Made by a program: the position numbers and the translations under genes. Shown here piece after piece: positions 1-6,869 of a stretch of 64,000 nucleotides of DNA. Below the pieces are notes generated by a model that was given only the letters and a program-made list of their open reading frames with translations, did not search any database and was not told where the DNA came from. The DNA is taken from NCBI RefSeq assembly GCF_008802365.1, contig NZ_VZQZ01000004.1, positions 1-64,000 on the forward strand, in the 5' to 3' direction. Positions within the stretch are counted from its first letter, which is position 1, and every line of letters starts with the position of its first letter. Source of the stretch: Oryzomonas japonica (GTDB lineage: Bacteria; Desulfobacterota; Desulfuromonadia; Geobacterales; Pseudopelobacteraceae).

Positions 1-31
1 AATGAAGATCGATTCCGCAGTACAGTTTCAT

Positions 32-167
32 AAGGCACCTCCTGAGCTTAGAAGATTGGACTCTTAAAAGCATATCAGGAAGTTTGAACCTCCTCGATAA
101 TTCAGGAGGTGCCTTTTATATGATTATCAGACCTACACAATTGACACATATAAAATGTGTAGGTCTG
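32..167. repeat. Two inverted repeats upstream of the lipoprotein gene
   Basis: A perfect 14-bp inverted repeat has arms at 32-45 (AAGGCACCTCCTGA) and 102-115. The right arm runs into TTTTATA, so on the + strand it could end a transcript arriving from the left. A second perfect 12-bp inverted repeat has arms at 128-139 (CAGACCTACACA) and 156-167. Both lie in AT-rich DNA unlike the GC-rich phage genes that follow. The function is not known; a terminator for the first and an operator-like site for the second are guesses. Confidence 0.5.
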
Positions 168-212
168 ACACCCTTATAACTCTTTAACTTTTAAAGAGAT
201 GGAGCACCACCT

Positions 213-731
213 ATGAAGTTTATTTGTGTCGTTCTTATATCAATTGCGGTCACATGTGTAAGTGGTTGCGTAAGCCAAAATTATTTTGGCGCAACTGTTA
301 ACAAGAATCAAGGAGATATCGCTGTCTATAGGCCCATAAACAGTAAATATGAGAAGGATCTCAACGCATTTGGGGAGAATTGTACTAAAGCTTTTCTTGA
401 GGGTAACACAGAAAAATTAATGACATTATCATCTGGCGAAATGAGAAAGCTCATCAAACCAGATGAACTCAAAACTTCAATACTTAGCCTAAAAAATAAA
501 TATGGACTGCAAAATAATTATGCTATTCAGAAGCTACATGGAATGTCTTTTTGGCTTGATGAGTGGAATTTTAAGAATCAATACGAACTATATGAAATAT
601 TCATCAGCAGGTATTTAATATCAGGAAACCAAAAGACCTATCTTGTTTTATTTGTGACTCGAAGAGAAAACGACGAGCTTCGCCTTTGGGGTATTGAGTT
701 GATAAATGATCAAGATCAAAAGGATATTTAA
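213..731 (+). CDS. Small predicted lipoprotein, unknown function
   Basis: The 172-residue product starts with a short basic and hydrophobic segment ending in the lipobox VSGC (Cys about residue 19), so it is probably exported and lipid-anchored. After the signal it is a soluble, mixed-charge domain that I do not recognise. The gene is clearly AT-rich compared with the GC-rich phage structural genes downstream, and it is cut off from them by two terminators. It may be a lysogenic-conversion (moron) gene carried by the prophage or a separate acquisition. The start has a weak ribosome-binding site (GGAG about 14 bases upstream), but the signal peptide supports it. Confidence 0.7.
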   Translation: MKFICVVLISIAVTCVSGCVSQNYFGATVNKNQGDIAVYRPINSKYEKDLNAFGENCTKAFLEGNTEKLMTLSSGEMRKLIKPDELKTSILSLKNKYGLQNNYAIQKLHGMSFWLDEWNFKNQYELYEIFISRYLISGNQKTYLVLFVTRRENDELRLWGIELINDQDQKDI

Positions 732-813
732 CTGAAAGCACACAACATCAGCAAGTGGTTCTCACCGGTTTTTAGATAGCAGGGAAATTTCAAAGACAGG
801 ATACCCAGTCCAC

Positions 814-845
814 AAGGCGGCCAATCGGCCGCCTTTCTTGTTTCC
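814..845 (+). terminator. Rho-independent terminator
   Basis: A 9-bp GC-rich stem (AAGGCGGCC / GGCCGCCTT) with loop AATC is followed by TCTTGTTT. It lies downstream of the lipoprotein gene and closes that transcription unit. Confidence 0.8.
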
Positions 846-910
846 CGAAACCTGATGTAAATAAAAAATTCGACTCTCACCCATCCCATGCACTTTTGGG
901 GAAAGACACC

Positions 911-944
911 GGGGTTGCGGCATGGACGCAATCCCGTTTTTTTG
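911..944 (+). terminator. Second rho-independent terminator
   Basis: The stem GGGGTTGCG / CGCAATCCC, with one G-T pair, is followed by a run of seven T. With the hairpin at 814-845 it insulates the phage late genes from the upstream unit. Confidence 0.7.
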
Positions 945-988
945 TTTTGATGGCCCTACGAAACACACCACGTCACGGGAGGCCGAAT

Positions 989-1180
989 ATGTGTGGAGGA
1001 GGAGCGCCCAGCGCGCCGGCGGTGACCCCGGCGCCGGAAGAGCAGGATGCCGGGGTGGTGGCGGCCAGGGATGCGGAACGCCTGCGCCGGAGGCAGGCGG
1101 CCAGCAACACGATCCTGACCGGAGCGCAGGGGGTGACCGCACCGGCGCCCACGGTCGGCAAGACCTTGTTGGGGCAGTAA
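989..1180 (+). CDS. Small conserved phage protein (MCGGG-type)
   Basis: A 63-residue protein starting MCGGGAPSAP, with a proline-rich N-terminus, an Ala/Arg-rich helix (residues about 22-40) and the C-terminal end KTLLGQ. Short proteins of this design, with a glycine-rich start and a TLLG-type end, often sit next to the portal gene in podovirus-type phages and prophages; their role is not established. The ATG at 989 follows GGGAGG at good spacing, while upstream in-frame ATGs lie in terminator sequence. It is followed by a dispersed repeat and then the portal gene. Confidence 0.65.
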   Translation: MCGGGAPSAPAVTPAPEEQDAGVVAARDAERLRRRQAASNTILTGAQGVTAPAPTVGKTLLGQ

Positions 1181-1210
1181 ACGTAAAAGTCAGAGAGAAA
1201 ATCAACATCC

Positions 1211-1336
1211 GCCACAGAGACACGGAGACACTGAGAAAGGCGAAAGACTTGTTGGGGTAAAACCATAATCAAGAATCGTCGTTGTTTTTTGTATGCCTTG
1301 TTTCTGGTTTCCTCTGTGTCTCCGTGTCTCTGTGGC
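1211..1336. repeat. Dispersed CCACAGAGACACGGAGACAC inverted repeat, copy 1
   Basis: The left arm starts GCCACAGAGACACGGAGACA at 1211 and the right arm is its near reverse complement, ending CTGTGGC at about 1336. The same sequence recurs at 32387-32507 and 33521-33647 between housekeeping genes, so it is a genome-wide family that has entered the prophage. It probably folds as a long hairpin in RNA. Confidence 0.85.
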
Positions 1337-1388
1337 AGATTAGTCTTTTTGTTAGTAAGCACCGTCGCGACGACAGGAGCGCATTTCC

Positions 1389-3221
1389 ATGGCTGAAGAA
1401 TCGGTACGCGAGCAGGTCTCCAGGCGGCTTAATGAGCTGAAACAGGAGCGGAGTTCCTTTATCCCCCATTGGCGGGAGCTCACTGATTTCCTCTCCCCCC
1501 GCACCGGCCGCTATCTGGTCATCGACCGCAACAAAGGGGTCAAGGCCAACGACAAGATCATCAATTCCTGCGCCACCACGGCCCTGCGCACCCTCAAGTC
1601 CGGCATGCACGCCGGCATGACCTCCCAGGCCCGCCCCTGGTTCCGCCTGACCACGGACGACGTGGACATGATGGCTTCCAGCGCGGTCAAGCAGTGGCTC
1701 TTCGACGTGGAGAACAAGATGCGCATCGTGTTCTCCCGTTCCAACTTCTACAACGTCATGCCCCAGATCTACGGCGCGGCGGCGGGCCACGGCACGGCGG
1801 CCCTGGCGATCCTGGAGGACGACGAGACCGTGATCCGCTGCTACCCCTTCCCGGTGGGGTCGTTCATGATCGCCCTCTCCGGCAAACTCCGCTGCGACAC
1901 TCTGTACCGCGAATTTCCCATGACCGTGCGCCAAGTGGTGCAGCAGTTCGGCCACGACCATGTCTCCAGCACCATCAAAACCCTGTGGGACCGGGGCTCC
2001 TACGAGCAGCCGGTGGAGGTCGTCCACGCCATCGAGCCGAACCAGGGGCGCGACTGCGCCAGGATGAACGCCAAGGACAAGCCGTTCCGCTCCATCTACT
2101 ACGAGGCCGGGGGGAGCGACGACCGGCTGCTGCGGGAGTCGGGCTTCGACGAGTTCCCGGTCATGGCCCCCCGCTGGGACGTGGAGGGGGACGACGTGTA
2201 CGGCTATTCCCCCGGCATGGACGCCCTGGGGCTGGTGAAGGGGCTGCAATTCTGCGAGAAGCGCAAGGCCGAGGCGCTGGACAAGCTGGTGCGCCCCCCC
2301 ATGCTGGCCGATGCGTCGTTGCGCACCCAGCGCACCTCCATCCTGCCGGGGGACGTGACCTATATCGACAACCTGGGGGCTCAGCAGCACGCGGGGCTCC
2401 GCCCGGCCTACCAGTTCAACCCCAACATCGGCGAGATCCGCGCCGACATCGAAGCCATCAAGCGGGAGATCCGCACGATCTTCTTCGAGGACCTGATGCA
2501 GATGTTCGCCCTGTCCGATGCCTCCAACGTGACGGCCCGGGAGGTGGAGGAGCGCCACCAGGAGAAGCTGCTGGTGCTCGGCCCGACCATGGAGCGCTTC
2601 GGCGAGGAGTTGTACGACCCGGCCATCGACCGGACCTTCGCCATCATGCTGCGCCGGGGGATGATCCCCACACCGCCCCGGGAGTTGCAGGGGCAGGCGT
2701 TGAAGATCGAGTACATCAGCGTCATGGCCCAGGCCCAGAAGCTGATCGGCACGGCCAACATGGAGCGGGTGGCGGGGTACATCGGCAACCTGGCCCGGAT
2801 GGATGCGGGCGCCGTGGACAAGCTGAACATCGACGCGGCCATCGACGAGTACGCCAGCATGCACGGGGTGCCGCCCAACGTGATCAATTCCGCCGACGCG
2901 GTGAAGGGGCTGCGGACCCAGAAGGCCAAGGCCCAGCAGGCGCAGCAGATGGCGGCGGCCGCCCCGGCCATGGCGGATGCGGCGCAGGCGGCCAAGACCC
3001 TGAGCGAGACCGGCGTGGGCGATACCAACGGCTCGCCCGGTTTTACGGCATCGCCCCTACCACATGCAAGGAAACGGCAATGGCACAGCCAAAGGGCAGG
3101 AAACAGGAACTCCTGGACCTGGACAGCCTCATGTCCATCCCGGCCGGGCGGCGCTTTCTCTGGCGGCTCCTCACCCAAAGCGGGGTGTTCCGGTCGTCGT
3201 TCTCCACCGATCCGTTGGTGA
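1389..3221 (+). CDS. Phage head-tail connector (portal) protein
   Basis: The 610-residue product matches podovirus head-to-tail connector proteins: an opening helix with RLNELKQERSSFIPHWRE, then DFLSPRTGR and LKSGMHAGMTSQARPWF, and later a long helical wing and crown region. As a dodecamer it would form the DNA channel at one capsid vertex, bind terminase and accept the tail. It sits just before the scaffold-like and capsid genes, as expected. The last roughly 50 residues (from about 3080) are read over the out-of-frame Bbp19-like gene, are rich in Ser, Arg and Trp, and do not look portal-like. A stop near 3070 may have been lost. Confidence 0.93.
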   Translation: MAEESVREQVSRRLNELKQERSSFIPHWRELTDFLSPRTGRYLVIDRNKGVKANDKIINSCATTALRTLKSGMHAGMTSQARPWFRLTTDDVDMMASSAVKQWLFDVENKMRIVFSRSNFYNVMPQIYGAAAGHGTAALAILEDDETVIRCYPFPVGSFMIALSGKLRCDTLYREFPMTVRQVVQQFGHDHVSSTIKTLWDRGSYEQPVEVVHAIEPNQGRDCARMNAKDKPFRSIYYEAGGSDDRLLRESGFDEFPVMAPRWDVEGDDVYGYSPGMDALGLVKGLQFCEKRKAEALDKLVRPPMLADASLRTQRTSILPGDVTYIDNLGAQQHAGLRPAYQFNPNIGEIRADIEAIKREIRTIFFEDLMQMFALSDASNVTAREVEERHQEKLLVLGPTMERFGEELYDPAIDRTFAIMLRRGMIPTPPRELQGQALKIEYISVMAQAQKLIGTANMERVAGYIGNLARMDAGAVDKLNIDAAIDEYASMHGVPPNVINSADAVKGLRTQKAKAQQAQQMAAAAPAMADAAQAAKTLSETGVGDTNGSPGFTASPLPHARKRQWHSQRAGNRNSWTWTASCPSRPGGAFSGGSSPKAGCSGRRSPPIRW

Positions 3222-3367
3222 TGGCCATGAACGAAGGTCAGCGCAATGTGGGGCTTAGGGTGGTGGGGGCAATCATGGCCGCCTGCCCGGAGAAGTACAT
3301 CGACATGATGCGCCTTGGCAAGGGGCCTGGAGATCAGGAGGATGAAGATGCTCGACACATGGCTTAG
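3080..3367 (+). CDS. Bbp19-like small phage virion protein
   Basis: A 95-residue protein with the core IPAGRRFLWRLLTQSGVF, matching the Bbp19-like family found beside portal genes in podovirus-like phages (named after Bordetella phage BPP-1). Its exact virion role is unclear. The start at 3080 has AAGGAA eight bases upstream. It overlaps the portal reading frame by 142 bases in a different frame and the next gene by 20 bases. The recognisable protein sequence in this frame shows it is the real gene here. Confidence 0.8.
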   Translation: MAQPKGRKQELLDLDSLMSIPAGRRFLWRLLTQSGVFRSSFSTDPLVMAMNEGQRNVGLRVVGAIMAACPEKYIDMMRLGKGPGDQEDEDARHMA

Positions 3368-4046
3368 AAGGATTGCGCTGTCCCCGCTGTTCCTGCTCAT
3401 GGGGGCGGCAGGGGAGGCCGGGGCCGCAGGGGCGGGAGACGCCCCGCCCGAAGGCGCGCCCGCTCCCGGAGCGGGAGCCGCTGCGGAGGAGGCTGCCCCG
3501 GAAGGGCACGAGGCCGACGATACGGCAGGGGAGCGGGAACCTGCCCCCGGCGCGGATGCGGCGGGAGCGCCGGAGGAGTACGGGGAGTTCACCATCCCGG
3601 CGGAGGCCCAGGAGATGGAGTTGGTGGCCGAGGCGCTGGAGGCCTTCAAGCCGGTCGCCCAAGAGATGGGGCTGCCCCAGGAAAAGGCGCAGCTCCTCTT
3701 CGACCGGCTCCTCACCCAGGTCCATCCCCGCATGGAGGCGCGGCGCCTGGAAGCCTGGAACGGCATCGTCACGGGATGGGCCGATGCGGCCCGGGCGGAC
3801 CGGGAGATCGGCGGCGAACGGTTCGCCCACAACGTGGAGGTGGCCCAGCGGGCGCTCAACACCTTCGGCACCCCCGAGCTCACGGCGGCCCTCAACCGGT
3901 TCGGCCTGGGCAATCACCCGGAACTGATCCGCCTCATGGTCCGCATGGGGAACGCCATGCGCGAGGACAGCATCGTCCTCCCCGGCAGCCGTCCCGGCGG
4001 CGGCAAACGGAGCGTGGCCGACCGGCTGTACGGCGGCGGGGAATGA
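3348..4046 (+). CDS. Scaffold-like capsid assembly protein
   Basis: The 232-residue product has a long low-complexity Ala/Gly/Glu/Pro region (about 20-80), then a helical acidic middle, then a conserved C-terminal segment with ADREIGGERF, FGTPELTAAL, GLGNHPELIRLM and the end SVADRLYGGGE. This layout and the position directly before the capsid gene fit internal scaffolding proteins that guide prohead assembly. The start at 3348 is preferred because AGGAG lies seven bases upstream. The GLGN segment and the RLYGG motif recur in the protein at 11342-11968. Confidence 0.7.
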   Translation: MLDTWLRRIALSPLFLLMGAAGEAGAAGAGDAPPEGAPAPGAGAAAEEAAPEGHEADDTAGEREPAPGADAAGAPEEYGEFTIPAEAQEMELVAEALEAFKPVAQEMGLPQEKAQLLFDRLLTQVHPRMEARRLEAWNGIVTGWADAARADREIGGERFAHNVEVAQRALNTFGTPELTAALNRFGLGNHPELIRLMVRMGNAMREDSIVLPGSRPGGGKRSVADRLYGGGE

Positions 4047-4181
4047 CCGCAGCTCGAAAATGCCGGGGCGACCCTGCGGGGGGAAATCATGGGACCCTAT
4101 CGTTCCCATAACTCCCGGAAAATAGCCAGTATTGCAACCAGTCAGCACCGCCATTCCCTGAAATGAAAGGAGAGCATCACC

Positions 4182-5174
4182 ATGGCAGTTATCGGCAACA
4201 AGGGGGCAACCCTCATCGATGTGGCCAACAGCCTCGATCCCGACGGCAAGGTGGCCGCCGTCGCGGAACTGCTCAACCAGACCAACTCCATCCTGGAGGA
4301 CATGCCCTTCAAGGAATCCAACCTGGAAACCGGGCACCGCTCCGTGATCCGCACCGGCCTCCCCTCGGCCACCTGGCGCAAGCTGTACGAAGGGGTCCAG
4401 CCGTCCAAATCCACCCGCACCCCGGTGGTTGACACCTGCGGCATGCTGGAGGCCCGGAACCACGTGGACAAGGACGTGGCCGAGCTGAACGGCAACACCG
4501 CCGCCTTCCGCCTCTCCGAAGGGGTGGCCGAGGTGGAGGCCATGAACCAGACCATGGCCCAGACCCTGTTCTACGGCGATTCGTCCCTGAACCCGGAGCG
4601 CTTCAACGGCCTTACCCCCCGCTACAACACCCTCTCCACCGCCGTGCCGGTCTCCCAGAACGTCATCAGCGGCGGCGGCACCGGCTCCGACAACACCTCC
4701 ATCTGGCTCGTGGTGTGGGGCGAGAACTCCGTCTTCGGCATCTACCCCAAGGGGAGCAAGGCCGGGTTGCAGCACGACGACCTGGGTCTCCAGGACGTGA
4801 CCGACGCCAACGGCGGCTTCTACCGGGCCTACAAGGACTGGTGGCAGTGGAAGAACGGCCTGGTGGTCAAGGATTGGCGCTATGCCGTGCGCATCTGCAA
4901 CGTGGACGTCAGTAACCTGGTCACCGAGACCTCGGCCGCCGACGTGATCAAGCTGATGATCAAGGCGATCCACCGCATCCCGTTTTTGACCATGGGGAGG
5001 CCGGTGTTCTACGCCAACCGCACCGTGCGGGAGATGCTGGACATCCAGGCCCTGGCCAAGTCGTCCAACGTCCTGGCCATCCGGGAGGCGGCGGAGCAGT
5101 TCAAGACCACCTTCATGGGCATCCCCATCAAGACCTGCGACCAGTTGTCCCTGACCGAGACGGCGGTGGCATAA
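4182..5174 (+). CDS. Major capsid protein
   Basis: The 330-residue protein begins MAVIGNKGATLIDVAN and contains SILEDMPFKESN, HRSVIRTGLPSATWRKL, FYGDSSLNPERFNGL and KDWRYAVRI, a pattern seen in major capsid proteins of podovirus-like phages of the BPP-1 type. It forms the icosahedral head shell and is expected to have the HK97 fold. A strong ribosome-binding site (AAAGGAGA) precedes the ATG. A dispersed repeat follows in the gap to the next gene. Confidence 0.92.
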   Translation: MAVIGNKGATLIDVANSLDPDGKVAAVAELLNQTNSILEDMPFKESNLETGHRSVIRTGLPSATWRKLYEGVQPSKSTRTPVVDTCGMLEARNHVDKDVAELNGNTAAFRLSEGVAEVEAMNQTMAQTLFYGDSSLNPERFNGLTPRYNTLSTAVPVSQNVISGGGTGSDNTSIWLVVWGENSVFGIYPKGSKAGLQHDDLGLQDVTDANGGFYRAYKDWWQWKNGLVVKDWRYAVRICNVDVSNLVTETSAADVIKLMIKAIHRIPFLTMGRPVFYANRTVREMLDIQALAKSSNVLAIREAAEQFKTTFMGIPIKTCDQLSLTETAVA

Positions 5175-5177
5175 AAC

Positions 5178-5258
5178 CCGTGAATTGTGAAACGTGAATC
5201 GTGAATAAAGGCGATTCCAAGATTTCACCATTCACGATTCACCGTTCACCATTCACGG
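5178..5258. repeat. Dispersed GTGAAT/ATTCAC inverted repeat, copy 1
   Basis: The element begins CCGTGAAT and ends ATTCACGG, with four GTGAA units on the left, five TTCAC units on the right and the central block AAAGGCGATTCCAAG. A second copy with the same core lies at 6736-6852. Both sit between phage structural genes and would form long hairpins in the late mRNA. Confidence 0.85.
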
Positions 5259-5277
5259 TTTTAGAAAGGAGCTTCAC

Positions 5278-5706
5278 ATGATTCTCGACAAGACCCTTGA
5301 ACTCAGCCTGGCCCAGGCCGTTACGACCACGGCCCTGTCTGCCAATGTGATCGACATCGCAACGGCCCGCAACATCGGCGCCGGGGAAGACCTGTTCCTC
5401 TACATCCGGGTCGGCGCCGCGGCTCAGGCTGCCGGGGCCGCCACGGTCAACTTCCAGCTGCAGACCGACAGCAGCTCCGCCATGGGCACGGCCGTCACGG
5501 TGCTGGATTCCGGCGCCATCCCCAAGGCTTCCCTGGGAGGGAACAGCGCCCTGAAGTTCAAACTCCCCTCGGCGGCCTTCAAGCAGTACCTGGCCCTGAA
5601 CTACCTGGTCGCCACCGGGCCGCTCACCGCCGGGGACTTCTCGGCCTGGATCTGTTCGGATGCGCCGGACAATACCACCTACGCAAGCGGCTTTGTGGTC
5701 GGCTAG
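5278..5706 (+). CDS. Bbp16-like phage virion protein
   Basis: The 142-residue product starts MILDKTLELSLAQAV, has a beta-rich middle and resembles the Bbp16 virion protein family encoded just after the major capsid gene in BPP-1-like podoviruses. It is probably a capsid decoration or cement protein. A good ribosome-binding site (AAAGGAG) precedes the ATG. Dispersed repeats flank the gene on both sides, so the original tight spacing of the late operon has been opened by insertions. Confidence 0.75.
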   Translation: MILDKTLELSLAQAVTTTALSANVIDIATARNIGAGEDLFLYIRVGAAAQAAGAATVNFQLQTDSSSAMGTAVTVLDSGAIPKASLGGNSALKFKLPSAAFKQYLALNYLVATGPLTAGDFSAWICSDAPDNTTYASGFVVG

Positions 5707-5715
5707 TAAAAAAGT

Positions 5716-5822
5716 TACCTCCACCCTTGCGGGGGAGGGCTAGGGTGGGGGGGAGGTTGCCATGGCATGAGCATGTGGCAGCTTCACCCACCCCCTGACC
5801 CCCTCCCGTCAAGGGAGGGGGG
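5716..5822. repeat. Dispersed CCCTCCC/GGGAGGG inverted repeat
   Basis: A C-rich and G-rich palindromic element: left part CCCTTGCGGGGGAGGG, right part CCCCCTCCCGTCAAGGGAGG. It is of the widespread type that reads PPDPLPSREGG when translated. It lies just before the tail-adaptor gene and supplies an in-frame upstream ATG (5767) that should not be taken as the start. Confidence 0.75.
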
Positions 5823-5841
5823 ATCTTCCACGGAGGCCCCC

Positions 5842-6732
5842 ATGCACGACATACAGCTCAACACGGCCACCAGCATCATGGTGCGCATGATCGATGCCAT
5901 CGACCATGTCTCCGGGAAAACCGGCCTGACCCTGACGGTCGCGGTCTCCAAGAACGGCGGCGGTTTTGTTGCCACCTCCCCGGTGGTCACGGAGCGGGGC
6001 CTGGGCTGGTACAACATCGACCTGGCGGCGTCCGACTGCGACACCCTGGGGGAACTGGTGGTCATGGCCCAGGCCCTTGGCGCCGATCCGGGCATCAACT
6101 GCCTGTACGTGGTGGAATACCTGTCGGCGAGCATCTCCGAGGTGGCGATCTGCAACATGGCCCTGGCGCGCTGCGGGGTGACCCTGTTTATCGAGTCCGT
6201 GGGGGAGGCGAGCCAGCAGGCGAACGTCTGCAACCTCTTCTACGTGCCGGTGCGGGACCGGGTGCTCCAGGCCTGGCCCTGGCCCTTTGCCCGCAGGTAC
6301 GCGCGGCTTCAGGAGCTGGGGTCGCCCCCCTCCTGCTGGCGGTACCGCTACCACTACCCCTCCGACTGCCTGAAGGTGCGGCGGCTCGTGCCGGACGGGG
6401 AGCGGGGGCGGGGCGCGGGCGCGCCGGTCCCCTTCGAGATCGGGGAGGCGGAGGCGAGCGCCGCCAGGGCCATCCTCACCGACCTGGAACTGGCCGAGGC
6501 CGAATACACCGCCCGGATCACCGACGTCGCCCTGTTCCCCGCATCCTTCACCTCGGCCCTGGCGTGGGCCCTGGCGGCGGAGATCGCCATCCCCCTGACC
6601 ACGGACATGAACCGGGCGCAGCTGGCCCAGAGGATGTACGCCCAGGCCCTGCTGGAGGCGGGGGCCGACGCCCTGAACGAGGAACGGACCGGCGACGGGC
6701 CGGAGAGCGATTTCATCAGGGCGAGAAGGTAG
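5842..6732 (+). CDS. Tail adaptor protein (T7 gp11-like) with extra N-terminal domain
   Basis: The 296-residue product has two parts. Residues about 1-90 form a small beta-rich domain (IDHVSGKTGLTLTVAV, ERGLGWYNIDL) seen in some phage structural proteins. Residues about 95-296 match tail tubular A (gp11-like) adaptors: SEVAICNMALARCGV, QANVCNLFYVPVRDRVL, PWPFARRYARL, ALAWALAAEIAIPLT. The adaptor joins portal to nozzle. The ATG at 5842 follows GGAGG; the longer in-frame version from 5767 would translate the dispersed repeat. The domain fusion is unusual but in frame. Confidence 0.82.
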   Translation: MHDIQLNTATSIMVRMIDAIDHVSGKTGLTLTVAVSKNGGGFVATSPVVTERGLGWYNIDLAASDCDTLGELVVMAQALGADPGINCLYVVEYLSASISEVAICNMALARCGVTLFIESVGEASQQANVCNLFYVPVRDRVLQAWPWPFARRYARLQELGSPPSCWRYRYHYPSDCLKVRRLVPDGERGRGAGAPVPFEIGEAEASAARAILTDLELAEAEYTARITDVALFPASFTSALAWALAAEIAIPLTTDMNRAQLAQRMYAQALLEAGADALNEERTGDGPESDFIRARR

Positions 6733-6735
6733 AAA

Positions 6736-6852
6736 CCGTGAAGTGTGAATCGCAAAACGTGAATAGTGAATGGTGAATCGTGAATAAAGGCGATTCCAAG
6801 GTTTCACCATTCACTATTCACCATTCACGTCTTTAAGGTTCCACCATTCACG
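6736..6852. repeat. Dispersed GTGAAT/ATTCAC inverted repeat, copy 2
   Basis: This copy shares the block AAAGGCGATTCCAAG and the flanking GTGAATCGTGAAT and TTTCACCATTCAC with the copy at 5178-5258. It is longer, with extra GTGAA units on the left and one more CCATTCACG unit on the right. It fills the gap between the adaptor and nozzle genes. Confidence 0.85.
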
Positions 6853-6869
6853 CCTCTAAGGAGCTAAGC

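Noticed and set aside
141-169. TTGACA at 141 as a sigma-70 promoter
   Set aside because: No acceptable -10 box at 16-18 bases; the element lies within an inverted repeat.
1269-2864. Long minus-strand reading frame opposite the portal gene
   Set aside because: It mirrors the codon pattern of the GC-rich portal gene, gives His/Val/Gly-rich low-complexity protein and has no family resemblance.
2408-5231. Overlapping long minus-strand frames opposite the Bbp19-like, scaffold and capsid genes
   Set aside because: High-GC antisense frames without ribosome-binding sites; products are repetitive in Ala, Pro, Gly and Arg.
5767-5841. Upstream in-frame start for the tail adaptor
   Set aside because: It would translate a dispersed repeat; the ATG at 5842 has GGAGG upstream and gives a normal N-terminus.
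5178-6852. GTGAAT/ATTCAC repeats as a CRISPR array
   Set aside because: Units are 6-8 bases, irregular and facing each other as a palindrome, with no unique spacers of constant length and no cas genes nearby.
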